NCBI RefSeq assembly: GCF_016591715.1
Contig: NZ_AP024109.1
Coordinates: 806,001-870,000 of the forward strand
DNA from: Mesorhizobium sp. J8
GTDB lineage: Bacteria > Pseudomonadota > Alphaproteobacteria > Rhizobiales > Rhizobiaceae
Direction: 5' to 3'
DNA: 64,000 bases
Translations under genes and position numbers: made by a program
In this document: positions 17,196 through 24,884 of the stretch, piece by piece
How positions within the stretch are numbered: the first letter of the stretch is position 1
How the letters are laid out: each line of letters starts with the position of its first letter
Notes under the pieces: model-generated
Told to the model about the DNA's origin: nothing
The model's input: only the letters and a program-made list of their open reading frames with translations
Database searches by the model: none

Positions 17196-18137
17196 CTATT
17201 CGCTGTCGACCCAGGCGCGGATGAGGTGATGGGCGATCGCCCCCTTCGGCGGCGTGATCAAGCCGTCGGCGTGCGCCCTGTCCAGCATCGTGCGCACCTC
17301 GTCGCGAAAAAACCAGCGGCAGTCCTCCAGTTCGTTGAGGTCTGCCTGGATATCCTCGTTGAGCGGCTCGCCGAAGCAGCCGATCATCAGCGAATAGGGG
17401 AACGGCCAGGGCTGGCTGGCATGGTAGACGACGCGGCCGAGCTTGATGCCCGCCTCTTCCAGCGTCTCGCGCCGCACCGCCGCCTCGATCGTCTCGCCCG
17501 GCTCGATGAAGCCCGCGAGCGCTGAATACATGCCTGGCGCGAAATGCCGGCCCCGTCCCAGCAGGCATTTTTCATGTGTCACCGTCAGCATGATCGCCAC
17601 CGGGTCGGTGCGCGGAAAGTGGTCGGTTCCGCAGGAAGGGCAATGGCGCCTGTACCCGCCCGCGCGCATTTCCGAGCGGTTGCCGCATTTTGAGCAGAAG
17701 GCGTGGCTGGCGTGCCAGGCGAGCAGCGCCGCCCCTTGCGCCAGCGCGCCGGCGGCCGCCTCGTCGATCAGCCCCTGCATGTAGACCGAGCGGTAGTCGA
17801 TCGCCTTGACCGTCTCGGGCAGTTGTTCCGGCTCGACGCCGGCGGGCACCGCCAGCACGGGGCCGTCCTCGGAAAAGCCGAGCAGCACGCCCTGGTCGAG
17901 CGAAACCGCGAAGGCCTGGCTTTCATCCGCCTTGAACCAAGGGTCGAACGTGCCGTCCTCCAGTTTGAGGTAAAGCCGGCCGCCATGCATCAGCATCAGA
18001 CGCGCGGCTCGGTCGGCCAGCGCCTTCTCGACCGAATCGTCGGCGCGGTTCTCCGACTGCCGGTCGATCCGGTTGCCGGCGAAACCGACGAATTGGCTCG
18101 GCTCGCGCAAGGGCGCGTCAAACAGACGAAAGCTCAT
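17196..18137 (-). CDS. nudC: NADH pyrophosphatase (Nudix)
   Basis: 313 aa. It hydrolyses NAD(H) to NMN(H) and AMP, and in other bacteria removes NAD caps from RNA 5' ends. A zinc ribbon is formed by C148, C151, C166 and C169 (CSKCG...CPSCG). The Nudix box GFIEPGETIEAAVRRETLEE begins at residue 209 and is complete. The SQPWPFPYSLM motif that defines NudC is present. ATG 18137 (MSFRLFDAPL) was chosen; the open frame continues upstream without homologous sequence. The second gene of the HIT-nudC-Dabb group. Confidence 0.95.
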   Translation of the reverse strand: MSFRLFDAPLREPSQFVGFAGNRIDRQSENRADDSVEKALADRAARLMLMHGGRLYLKLEDGTFDPWFKADESQAFAVSLDQGVLLGFSEDGPVLAVPAGVEPEQLPETVKAIDYRSVYMQGLIDEAAAGALAQGAALLAWHASHAFCSKCGNRSEMRAGGYRRHCPSCGTDHFPRTDPVAIMLTVTHEKCLLGRGRHFAPGMYSALAGFIEPGETIEAAVRRETLEEAGIKLGRVVYHASQPWPFPYSLMIGCFGEPLNEDIQADLNELEDCRWFFRDEVRTMLDRAHADGLITPPKGAIAHHLIRAWVDSE

Positions 18138-18192
18138 GGGGACTCGGGCGGGCTGAGGGACAAGGGCGGATGCTGAATGGACACTGGTCAGC

Positions 18193-18612
18193 TTATAGCG
18201 CCGCCTTGATCGTTTCGGCAAACCGTCTGATGTCGGAGCGCTGATAGGGCTCGCGCATGCCGTGCCCCCAGACCGGTCCCGGCCAGCCGGGATCGCCCTC
18301 GGAGCGGGCGACGACATGGACATGCAGCTGGCGCACGATGTTGCCCAAGGCGCCGGTATTGATCTTGGTGCAGCCGGTCACCCGCTTCAGCGCCTGCGCC
18401 ACCATATTGGTCTCAAAGGTCAGCATGGCCTGGTCGAGCGGCGTCATGTCGTGGATTTCCTCGATGCCCGGCCGTTGCGGCACCAGCACCAGCCATGGCC
18501 AGCGCCGGTCGTTCATCAATCTGAGCTCGCAAAGGCCAAGCCACATAAGCTGCTCGCTGTCCGCCTCCAATCGGGCGTCCAGCGTGAAACCGGCCTTGAG
18601 GCCAGGCAGCAT
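18193..18612 (-). CDS. HIT family protein
   Basis: 139 aa. The histidine triad region reads QLHVHVVAR (Q95, H97, H99): the first triad histidine is replaced by Gln, as in several HIT branches, while the catalytic middle His is retained. WPWLVLVPQRPGI is the usual upstream strand. Members hydrolyse nucleotide phosphoramidates or similar nucleotides; the substrate here is unknown. ATG 18612 has GGAAAC/AAGG-like purines upstream and matches the family start; the upstream extension to 18681 has no support. Precedes nudC by 55 bases. Confidence 0.88.
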   Translation of the reverse strand: MLPGLKAGFTLDARLEADSEQLMWLGLCELRLMNDRRWPWLVLVPQRPGIEEIHDMTPLDQAMLTFETNMVAQALKRVTGCTKINTGALGNIVRQLHVHVVARSEGDPGWPGPVWGHGMREPYQRSDIRRFAETIKAAL

Positions 18613-18754
18613 GGGCGTTTCCTTTGTTTTGTAGCATTCTTCAAACCAAGGGACGCTAGAGCGGCGGCAAGGTGCCTGCAAGCGATTCGTTGGCCGCTAT
18701 TGGCGTTTTGAAGGACTTTCCAGCCGCGCTATGGCGCGGGTTCGGGCTCTGCCC

Positions 18755-18783
18755 TTGCATTTCGTCGCCGAATTGCCGATATG
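18755..18783 (+). promoter_or_regulatory. Predicted sigma-70 promoter of the SRP RNA
   Basis: TTGCAT (18755-18760) and GATATG (18778-18783) are separated by 17 bases. The expected transcription start, 5-7 bases after the -10 element, falls at the 5' end of the SRP RNA stem (about 18788-18790). The agreement with the RNA boundary is the main support. Confidence 0.55.
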
Positions 18784-18787
18784 GAGC

Positions 18788-18887
18788 GCGGGAGGTTGGT
18801 GGTGGACGATCCACTCGCCAACCGGGTCAGGTCCGGAAGGAAGCAGCCCTAACGAGCCCGGAACGGGTCATTGTTCCAGCCTCCCGC
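18788..18887 (+). ncRNA. ffs: Signal recognition particle RNA, small bacterial (4.5S) type
   Basis: The apical loop GGTCAGGTCCGGAAGGAAGC, with AGCCCTAACGAGCCCG on its 3' side, is the near-invariant SRP domain IV sequence. The ends GCGGGAG (18788-18794) and CTCCCGC (18881-18887) pair to close a single long hairpin of about 100 nt. It binds Ffh to target nascent membrane proteins to the translocon. Its position directly upstream of dnaX is conserved in many alphaproteobacteria. Boundaries are set by the closing stem and could be off by a few bases. Confidence 0.95.
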
Positions 18888-18993
18888 CTCTTCGCCTTTC
18901 TCCCGCGACATTGACGGCGCCAAGCCGTGCGGGCGAGACTATGCGCAGGAAACGGCCGCCTTCCGTCGCGGTACTGGGAGCTTTTGACGGCGA

Positions 18994-20811
18994 ATGAGCG
19001 AAGCCGGAAATTTGGGGACGGAAAGCCTGGAGACCGGCAAGGCCGGCGCCTACCGCGTCCTAGCGCGCAAATACCGCCCTTCGAATTTTTCCGAGCTGAT
19101 CGGCCAGGAGCCGATGGTGCGCACCCTGACCAATGCGTTCGCCACCGGCCGCATCGCCCAGGCCTGGATGCTGACCGGCGTGCGAGGTGTCGGCAAGACG
19201 ACGACCGCGCGCATTCTCGCGCGGGCTCTGAACTACAAGACGGCGACCGTCGACCGGCCCTCCGTCGACCTGTCGATCCCCGGCGAACATTGCCAGGCGA
19301 TCATGGAAGGCCGCCATGTCGACGTCATCGAGATGGACGCCGCCTCGCACACCGGCATCGACGACATCAGGGACATCATCGACCGCGTGCGCTACGCGCC
19401 GGTCTCGGCCCGCTATAAAGTCTACATCATCGACGAAGTGCACATGCTGTCCACTCAGGCCTTCAACGGCCTGTTGAAGACGCTGGAAGAGCCGCCGCCG
19501 CACGTCAAGTTCATCTTCGCCACCACCGAGATCCGCAAGGTGCCGATCACGGTCCTGTCGCGATGCCAGCGCTTCGACTTGAGGCGCATCGATGCCGGCG
19601 CGCTGGTCGGGCATCTGTCCTCGATCGCCGCCAAGGAAGGAATTTCCGTCGATGACGAGGCGCTGGCGATGATCGCGCGGGCCGCCGAAGGCTCGGCGCG
19701 CGATTCGCTCTCCATCCTCGACCAGGCGATCGCCCATGGCAGCGGCGCCGTCAGCGCCGACGCGGTGCGCGCCATGCTCGGCCTCGCCGACCGCGCCCGC
19801 ATCATCGACCTGTTCGAGCATGTCATGAAAGGCGACGTGGCGGCTGCGCTCGCCGAGTTCCGAGCGCAATATGATACCGGCGCCGATCCGGCGGCCGTGC
19901 TCACCGATCTTGCCGAGTTCAACCACCTCGTCACCCGCCTTCGTTTCGTGCCGGCCGCGGCCGACGACGCCTCGCTCTCGGAGGACGAGCGCCGGCGCGG
20001 CGCCGAATTCGCCGGGAGGCTTTCGGTGCGTGTGCTGTCGCGGACCTGGCAGATGCTGCTCAAGGGCATTCCCGAGGTTCAGTCCTCCAACCGACCGGTC
20101 AGCGCCGGCGAGATGGTGCTGATCAGGCTGGCGCATGCCGCCGACCTGCCGACGCTGGACGAGGCGCTGAAATCGCTGGAAGGCGCGGGACCGCTGCCGA
20201 ATGGCGCGCCGCGCGCCAATGGCGCGGCGGCAAATCCGGGCAATGGCGGCGACGCAAGTGCCGTCGCGCAGGCGCGGATGCCCGGTTCAAATGGCGGCGC
20301 CCAGACCATGCGTCTGGTCGAAGCGCAGCCCGCGCCCGCCGCCTTTGTCCCGGCGCCGGCGCCGGTCGCCGAAACCCCCGTCGTTCCGGTGAAGTCGCTG
20401 GCCGACATCGTCGCGCTTGCCGACGCCAATCGCGACATCGCCTTCAAGGTGCTGCTGAAACGCTGCGTGCGGCCGGTGCGCATCGAGCCCGGCCGTCTTG
20501 ATGTCACCTTGACCGACGATGCGCCGAAGATGCTGCTCAACGACCTGACCTCCAAGCTGCGCGCCTGGACCGGCCGCAACTGGCTGGTGTCGCTGTCGAA
20601 GGAAGAGGGCGGCCAGACATTGGCCGAGATGGAGACGACCAAGCGCGAGAACGCCTTCTCCGACGCCAAGGCCGATCCGACGGTCGCGGCCATTCTCGCC
20701 CGTTTCCCGGGCGCCAAGATCATCGACGTGCGCATTCCGGACGTGCCGGACGTGGAAGAGGCTGAGGCGGAAGTGCCTGTCGAGCCCGCGGCCGACGACG
20801 ACGAAATCTGA
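18994..20811 (+). CDS. dnaX: DNA polymerase III subunits gamma/tau
   Basis: 605 aa, the clamp-loader ATPase of the replisome. Walker [10 protein letters not shown] spans residues 62-70. Walker [11 protein letters not shown], sensor 1 FIFATTE and the Arg finger SRCQRF follow. After the AAA+ and collar domains (to about 370) comes an Ala/Pro/Gly-rich linker, then a C-terminal tau domain ([10 protein letters not shown]...[14 protein letters not shown]). The zinc module is reduced: only one cysteine (GEHC) remains where most homologues have four, apparently a trait of this lineage. Follows ffs by 106 bases. Confidence 0.96.
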   Translation: MSEAGNLGTESLETGKAGAYRVLARKYRPSNFSELIGQEPMVRTLTNAFATGRIAQAWMLTGVRGVGKTTTARILARALNYKTATVDRPSVDLSIPGEHCQAIMEGRHVDVIEMDAASHTGIDDIRDIIDRVRYAPVSARYKVYIIDEVHMLSTQAFNGLLKTLEEPPPHVKFIFATTEIRKVPITVLSRCQRFDLRRIDAGALVGHLSSIAAKEGISVDDEALAMIARAAEGSARDSLSILDQAIAHGSGAVSADAVRAMLGLADRARIIDLFEHVMKGDVAAALAEFRAQYDTGADPAAVLTDLAEFNHLVTRLRFVPAAADDASLSEDERRRGAEFAGRLSVRVLSRTWQMLLKGIPEVQSSNRPVSAGEMVLIRLAHAADLPTLDEALKSLEGAGPLPNGAPRANGAAANPGNGGDASAVAQARMPGSNGGAQTMRLVEAQPAPAAFVPAPAPVAETPVVPVKSLADIVALADANRDIAFKVLLKRCVRPVRIEPGRLDVTLTDDAPKMLLNDLTSKLRAWTGRNWLVSLSKEEGGQTLAEMETTKRENAFSDAKADPTVAAILARFPGAKIIDVRIPDVPDVEEAEAEVPVEPAADDDEI

Positions 20812-20833
20812 AACAACCTTAGAGGACCATCCG

Positions 20834-21157
20834 ATGAAAGATCTTCTCGGCCTGATGGGCAAGGCGAAGGAAATGCAGGCCAAGTTCCAGGCCATGCAGG
20901 ACGAGATCGCGACGCTCGAAGCGACCGGCCAGGCGGGCGGCGGCCTGGTCAGCATCACGCTGACCGGCAAGTTCGAGATGAAGGCGCTGAAGATCGATCC
21001 CTCGCTCATCAAGGCGGACGAAGCCGAAATCCTGGAAGACCTTATCCTGGCCGCTCACAATGACGCCAAAAATAAGGTCGAGCAGGTGATGCAGGAGAAG
21101 ACCAAGGCGTTGACGGCGGGCCTGCCGATTCCGCCCGGAATGAAATTGCCGTTCTGA
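20834..21157 (+). CDS. ybaB: YbaB/EbfC nucleoid-associated protein
   Basis: 107 aa. [52 protein letters not shown] shows the N-terminal coiled helix and the beta-strand dimer core of the family. A C-terminal helix and the typical [11 protein letters not shown] tail follow. It is a dimeric DNA-binding protein of the nucleoid. GAGGAC (20823-20828) is the ribosome-binding site. It lies 22 bases after dnaX in the conserved dnaX-ybaB-recR order, here interrupted by the SleB-like gene. Confidence 0.95.
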   Translation: MKDLLGLMGKAKEMQAKFQAMQDEIATLEATGQAGGGLVSITLTGKFEMKALKIDPSLIKADEAEILEDLILAAHNDAKNKVEQVMQEKTKALTAGLPIPPGMKLPF

Positions 21158-21373
21158 GACGGCTCCAACAGTTAATTGATTATGAACGGAAATTGAGCCC
21201 GAACCGCAATATTAACCATTTTGCCGGCAATGCTCACGGGCTCATTTCGCGACATTCATAAAGTTTTACCCAAGTCCAGAAGTTGCTAACCCTCTAGCCA
21301 TCTTTTTGCCTGAAAGAGTCTCATTCTTGCCACATCTCGGGGCGGGCTGGCATCTGGACATGAGGCTTTATTG

Positions 21374-22363
21374 GTGATCGCGACGCGATGGAAGACGCCG
21401 CTGCTGCTTATCGGCATCGTCACTTCCCCCTTGCTCCTGGCCGGTTGCAGCCAGACCACTTCCTCCCATGGCATGTCGGTGTCGGGTCTGACCGACGCCC
21501 TTACGCCGAGCTTCCTCAGCTCGCGCTCCTACAAATACTCGATGAAGGACAAGGAGTGCCTGCAAAGGGCGATGTTCTTCGAGTCCAACCGGTCGAGCCG
21601 CGACGGCATGATCGCCGTCGGCACGGTCGTGATGAACCGGCTGCGCTCGGGCCAGCATGGCAACACCATCTGCGAGGTCGTGGGCGAAAGGGGCCAGTTC
21701 GCGCCCGGCGTGCTGACGCGGCCGATGAACTCCAGAGCGCTGCCCGATGTCGAGGAGGCCGCGGACGCGGTGCTGAAGGGCGAGCGCAAGGCCAAGCTCA
21801 AGAACACGATGTATTTCCACACCGCCGGCCTGCACTTCCCTTACAAGAATATGCACTACACGATGGTGGCCGGCGGCAACGCCTTCTATGAGAAGCGCGG
21901 CCGCAACTGGCAGCCGCTGCCGGACGAGCCGATGGTCGCCATGGCCTCCGACAAGCAGCAGAAGGTCGACCCGACCGCTCCCGTGCTGGTGGCTTCCGCC
22001 GAGCCGGTGGTCAAGACGATCGTTCGGCAGGATCCGGCCAAGCAGGTCGCGATGAACGCGGCCGAACCGACGCTTCCGGCCAAGGCGGCAGTCGTTCCGG
22101 CCGAAGAGACCTATGTGACGGCCGCTTCTGCCTCGTCGCAGAAATCCGGCCGCCTCGCGCAGAAGCCGACGGTCGTGGCGATGCAGGAGCCGATGGCCGA
22201 GCCGGACGCCTCGCGTTTCGGCGGCACGCTCAAGGGCCGCTACGTCACTTCGGTGCCCAACGCGCCGCAGGAAGCGGCGATGGGTTTCCAGTCGACGCCT
22301 GAGAACACCGACGCCATCGGCGCGATGATCGTCAGCCAGGACCGGCCGCTCGAAACCAACTGA
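21374..22363 (+). CDS. SleB-like cell wall hydrolase, lipoprotein
   Basis: 329 aa from GTG 21374 (MIATRWKTPLLLIG...LLAGC), a lipoprotein signal with lipobox LLAGC (C25). A GAGG at 21362-21365 favours GTG 21374 over TTG 21371. Residues about 55-170 form a SleB-type Hydrolase_2 domain (DKECLQRAMFFESNRSSRDGM, VGTVVMNRLRSGQ, ICEVV, RGQFAPG) with the presumed catalytic Glu in AMFFESN. The remaining 160 residues are a low-complexity Ala/Val/Lys/Pro tail. Probable peptidoglycan lytic enzyme acting in the periplasm. A TTAACCAT half-site resembling CtrA sites is at 21212-21219. Confidence 0.85.
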   Translation: MIATRWKTPLLLIGIVTSPLLLAGCSQTTSSHGMSVSGLTDALTPSFLSSRSYKYSMKDKECLQRAMFFESNRSSRDGMIAVGTVVMNRLRSGQHGNTICEVVGERGQFAPGVLTRPMNSRALPDVEEAADAVLKGERKAKLKNTMYFHTAGLHFPYKNMHYTMVAGGNAFYEKRGRNWQPLPDEPMVAMASDKQQKVDPTAPVLVASAEPVVKTIVRQDPAKQVAMNAAEPTLPAKAAVVPAEETYVTAASASSQKSGRLAQKPTVVAMQEPMAEPDASRFGGTLKGRYVTSVPNAPQEAAMGFQSTPENTDAIGAMIVSQDRPLETN

Positions 22364-22450
22364 ACCCGATTGCATCTGACGCAGGCCCGCCATGGCAGCA
22401 TGGTGGGCCCTGTGCTGTCGGGGCTGTTCCAAACCGCGCTGAAAAATCCT

Positions 22451-22550
22451 GGATCAGTCCGCCGTTTCACGAAGCGACGAACTGATCCATCTTCCATTTT
22501 CACGCAATTCCGGACGGAAAACCGCTTCGCACTTTTCCTGGAATTGCTCT
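22451..22550 (-). repeat. Composite palindromic repeat, family 3 copy A
   Basis: Two parts. A hairpin with GGATCAGT / ACTGATCC arms (22451-22488) encloses CCGTTTCACGAAGCG. An AATTCC-type palindrome (22503-22550) reads on the minus strand AGAGCAATTCCAGGAAAAGT followed by GCGGTTTTCCGTCCGGAATTGCG. The same unit occurs at 46378-46528 and 52913-53021. It fills the gap between the SleB-like gene and recR, ending 11 bases before the recR start. Confidence 0.8.
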
Positions 22551-22561
22551 AGATCAAGGCG

Positions 22562-23167
22562 ATGTCGAAGAGAATCGCCGGTCCGGAAATCGAACGCCTG
22601 ATCCAGCTCCTGGCCAAGGTGCCGGGGCTTGGGCCGCGTTCGGCCAGGCGCGCCGCGCTTCATCTCATCAAGAAGAAGGAGCAGCTGCTCGAGCCCTTGG
22701 CCGCTGCTATGGGCGAGGCGGTCGACAAGGTGCGAATCTGCTCGACCTGCGGCAATGTGGACACCTCCGACCCTTGCATGATCTGCACCGACCCGCGCCG
22801 CGACGCCGGCACGCTGATCGTCGTCGAGGACGTCTCCGATCTCTGGGCGCTGGAGCGCGCGGCGGCCATGAACGTGCGCTATCACGTGCTCGGCGGCACG
22901 CTGTCGCCGCTCGACGGCATCGGTCCCGACCAGCTCAACATCCGCTCGCTGGTCGACCGCGTCGCCGGCGGCGAGGTGAAGGAAGTGATCCTTGCCGTGA
23001 ACGCCACGGTCGAAGGGCAGACGACGGCGCATTACCTGACCGACCAGCTGTCCGGCTTCGAGGTCAAGGTGACGAGGCTGGCGCATGGCGTTCCGGTCGG
23101 CGGCGAGCTCGACTATCTCGACGAAGGCACGCTGGCTGCGGCGCTGCGGTCGCGGACGGCGTTTTGA
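22562..23167 (+). CDS. recR: Recombination protein RecR
   Basis: 201 aa. It acts with RecF/RecO to load RecA at single-strand gaps. Visible elements are the N-terminal helix-hairpin-helix [15 protein letters not shown], the zinc finger C-x2-C...C-x2-C ([17 protein letters not shown]), the Toprim domain [14 protein letters not shown] and the C-terminal [19 protein letters not shown]. The length is standard. Its start follows a family 3 repeat, and a family 1 repeat begins 40 bases after its stop. Confidence 0.96.
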   Translation: MSKRIAGPEIERLIQLLAKVPGLGPRSARRAALHLIKKKEQLLEPLAAAMGEAVDKVRICSTCGNVDTSDPCMICTDPRRDAGTLIVVEDVSDLWALERAAAMNVRYHVLGGTLSPLDGIGPDQLNIRSLVDRVAGGEVKEVILAVNATVEGQTTAHYLTDQLSGFEVKVTRLAHGVPVGGELDYLDEGTLAAALRSRTAF

Positions 23168-23206
23168 GGGGACTGGGGGGCAACCTGGAAATGACGGCAT
23201 TCCTTC

Positions 23207-23366
23207 GTGCCCCCCTCTGTCCTGCCGGACATCTTCCCCACAAGGGAGGAGATTGGCAGCTTCGCTCCCGGCGCTCTTCCGGCAACTTTGGCGATTGGCG
23301 AAAGCCGACGCGACATCTGATCTCCCCCCTTGTGGGGGAGATGTCCGGCAGGACAGAGGGAGGCGC
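23207..23366. repeat. Palindromic intergenic repeat, family 1 copy B
   Basis: Inverted repeat with arms at about 23209-23255 and 23320-23366, each containing CTCTGTCCTGCCGGACATCT (or its complement) and an inner CCCCACAAGG / CTTGTGGGGG hairpin. The centre has GATTGGCGAAAGCCG, the reverse complement of the centre of the copy at 2094-2254. Its right arm overlaps the first nine codons of the MltB-like gene and includes that gene's start codon and GGGGGAG Shine-Dalgarno sequence. Confidence 0.85.
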
Positions 23367-24618
23367 GACAGAACGCGACTTTTCTAAGTTCAGCTTCGTA
23401 TTTCTTCTGCTTGCAATATTCAGCCTCATTCTCTCCACACCCTCACACGCCGCCCCCATCGACGACCAGTTCCAGGCCTGGCTGCAAACCGACCTCTGGC
23501 CCGAAGCCAAGTCCAAGGGCATTTCGAAAAAAACCTTCGACGCCGCCTTCCTTGGCGTGAAGCCCAACCTCAAGCTGCCGGATCTCGTCCTGCCCGGCGA
23601 AAAGCCGACCACGCCGCAGAAGCAGCATCAGGCCGAGTTCGGCCCGCCGGCCGATTATTTCGCCGAGAAGATCATCCGCGCCGTCACCACGGGCGGGCGC
23701 ACACGCGAAAGCGCCAATGCCCGGGTGCTCGGGCTGATCGAGAAGCGCTACGGTGTTCCAGGCGACGTCGTGCTTGCGATCTGGGGCCGCGAGACCGGCT
23801 TCGGCGCGGCCAAGATGCCTTACGATGCCTTCGAGGTGCTGGGCACCAAGGCGTTCATGTCGACGAAGAAGGATTTCTTCCGCACCGAGGTGCTGGCGGC
23901 GCTCGAAATCGTCGAGCGCGGGCTGGCGCCGGTCAATGCGATGAAATCGTCCTGGGCCGGCGCGCTCGGCCAGCCGCAATTCATGCCGACATCGTTCCTC
24001 AAGCACGCCGTCGATTTCGACGGCGACGGCCGCCCCGACATCTGGAATTCGACGCCCGACGTGCTCGCCTCGATCGCCAATTACCTCGTCCATTATGGCT
24101 GGGTGCGGGGGCGCGGCTGGGGGACCGAGGTGACGGTACCGACCAACGTCTCCTGCTCGCTCGAGGGACCCGATCAGGGCAGGAAGATCTCCGATTGGGT
24201 GGCGATGGGCATCCGGCGCGTCGACGGCAAGGCGTTTGCGGCGAGCGAATTGAAGGCGGAGGGTTTTCTGCTGATGCCGGCCGGGCGCAGCGGCCCGGCC
24301 TTCATCGTCACGCCGAATTTCTATGTGATCAAGCAGTACAACAACAGCGATCTCTACGGCCTGTTCATCGGCCATGCCGCCGACCGTATCGCCAAAGGCG
24401 ATGCCACCTTTGTCGGCGCCTGGGGCGCGGTCGGCGACCTGCACCGCTCCGACATCGCTGCTTTGCAGCGCGCGCTCGAGGCCAAGGGCTACGATGTCGG
24501 CAGCGCCGACGGCCTGCCCGGCTTCAAGACCCGCCGCTCGATCGGTGTCTGGCAGTCCAAGAACGGCAAGCCCGCCACCTGCTTTCCCGATGCGGGTTTG
24601 GTCGCGCAGCTGAAATAG
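23341..24618 (+). CDS. MltB-type lytic murein transglycosylase with C-terminal peptidoglycan-binding domain
   Basis: 425 aa. A signal peptide spans about 17-38 (FSFVFLLLAIFSLILSTPSHAA). The SLT-like domain shows the catalytic Glu in AIWGRETGFG (E151) and MltB motifs AGALGQPQFMPTSF, DFDGDGRPDIWNS and SIANYLVHYGW. A peptidoglycan-binding type 1 domain (DIAALQRALEAKGYDVGSADGLPG) lies at the C-terminus. It cleaves glycan strands to 1,6-anhydromuropeptides in the periplasm. The only ATG/GTG/TTG before the signal peptide that is not deep in the repeat is ATG 23341, itself at the end of a palindromic repeat. The first nine residues are thus repeat-encoded. Confidence 0.92.
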   Translation: MSGRTEGGATERDFSKFSFVFLLLAIFSLILSTPSHAAPIDDQFQAWLQTDLWPEAKSKGISKKTFDAAFLGVKPNLKLPDLVLPGEKPTTPQKQHQAEFGPPADYFAEKIIRAVTTGGRTRESANARVLGLIEKRYGVPGDVVLAIWGRETGFGAAKMPYDAFEVLGTKAFMSTKKDFFRTEVLAALEIVERGLAPVNAMKSSWAGALGQPQFMPTSFLKHAVDFDGDGRPDIWNSTPDVLASIANYLVHYGWVRGRGWGTEVTVPTNVSCSLEGPDQGRKISDWVAMGIRRVDGKAFAASELKAEGFLLMPAGRSGPAFIVTPNFYVIKQYNNSDLYGLFIGHAADRIAKGDATFVGAWGAVGDLHRSDIAALQRALEAKGYDVGSADGLPGFKTRRSIGVWQSKNGKPATCFPDAGLVAQLK

Positions 24619-24884
24619 CGGCGACTTTCAGGTCTCAAACACCGGCAGATTTTTCTCGATCGGCGGCTGCAATTAGCCGGCCTATGGGTCGACTTCCGCC
24701 GGCCCGTCCGGTCCGATATGGCGTCCGGCAAAATGCCCGTTGCCGGTTCGAGAGCCGCTGAATAGGGTGTTGACCAACTGGACAAAAAACACGACGGTAA
24801 GCGGTCAAAGCCGCAGCCGGCCTTGCCAAGAACAATAGAGCCCTGAGCCGGGAACTCAGGTCAACAAGACAGGGAACGATCACC
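24619..24884 (+). other. Intergenic region upstream of the oligopeptide transporter operon
   Basis: 266 bases without a convincing gene. A short hairpin CCTGAG / CTCAGG (about 24842-24860) precedes the ribosome-binding site AGGGAACG and the ATG at 24885. No known operator recognised; the promoter of the operon should lie here. Confidence 0.4.

Noticed and set aside
22774..23340. Upstream extension of the MltB-like frame through recR
   Set aside because: Overlaps recR in another frame and the repeat; no signal or homology before ATG 23341.
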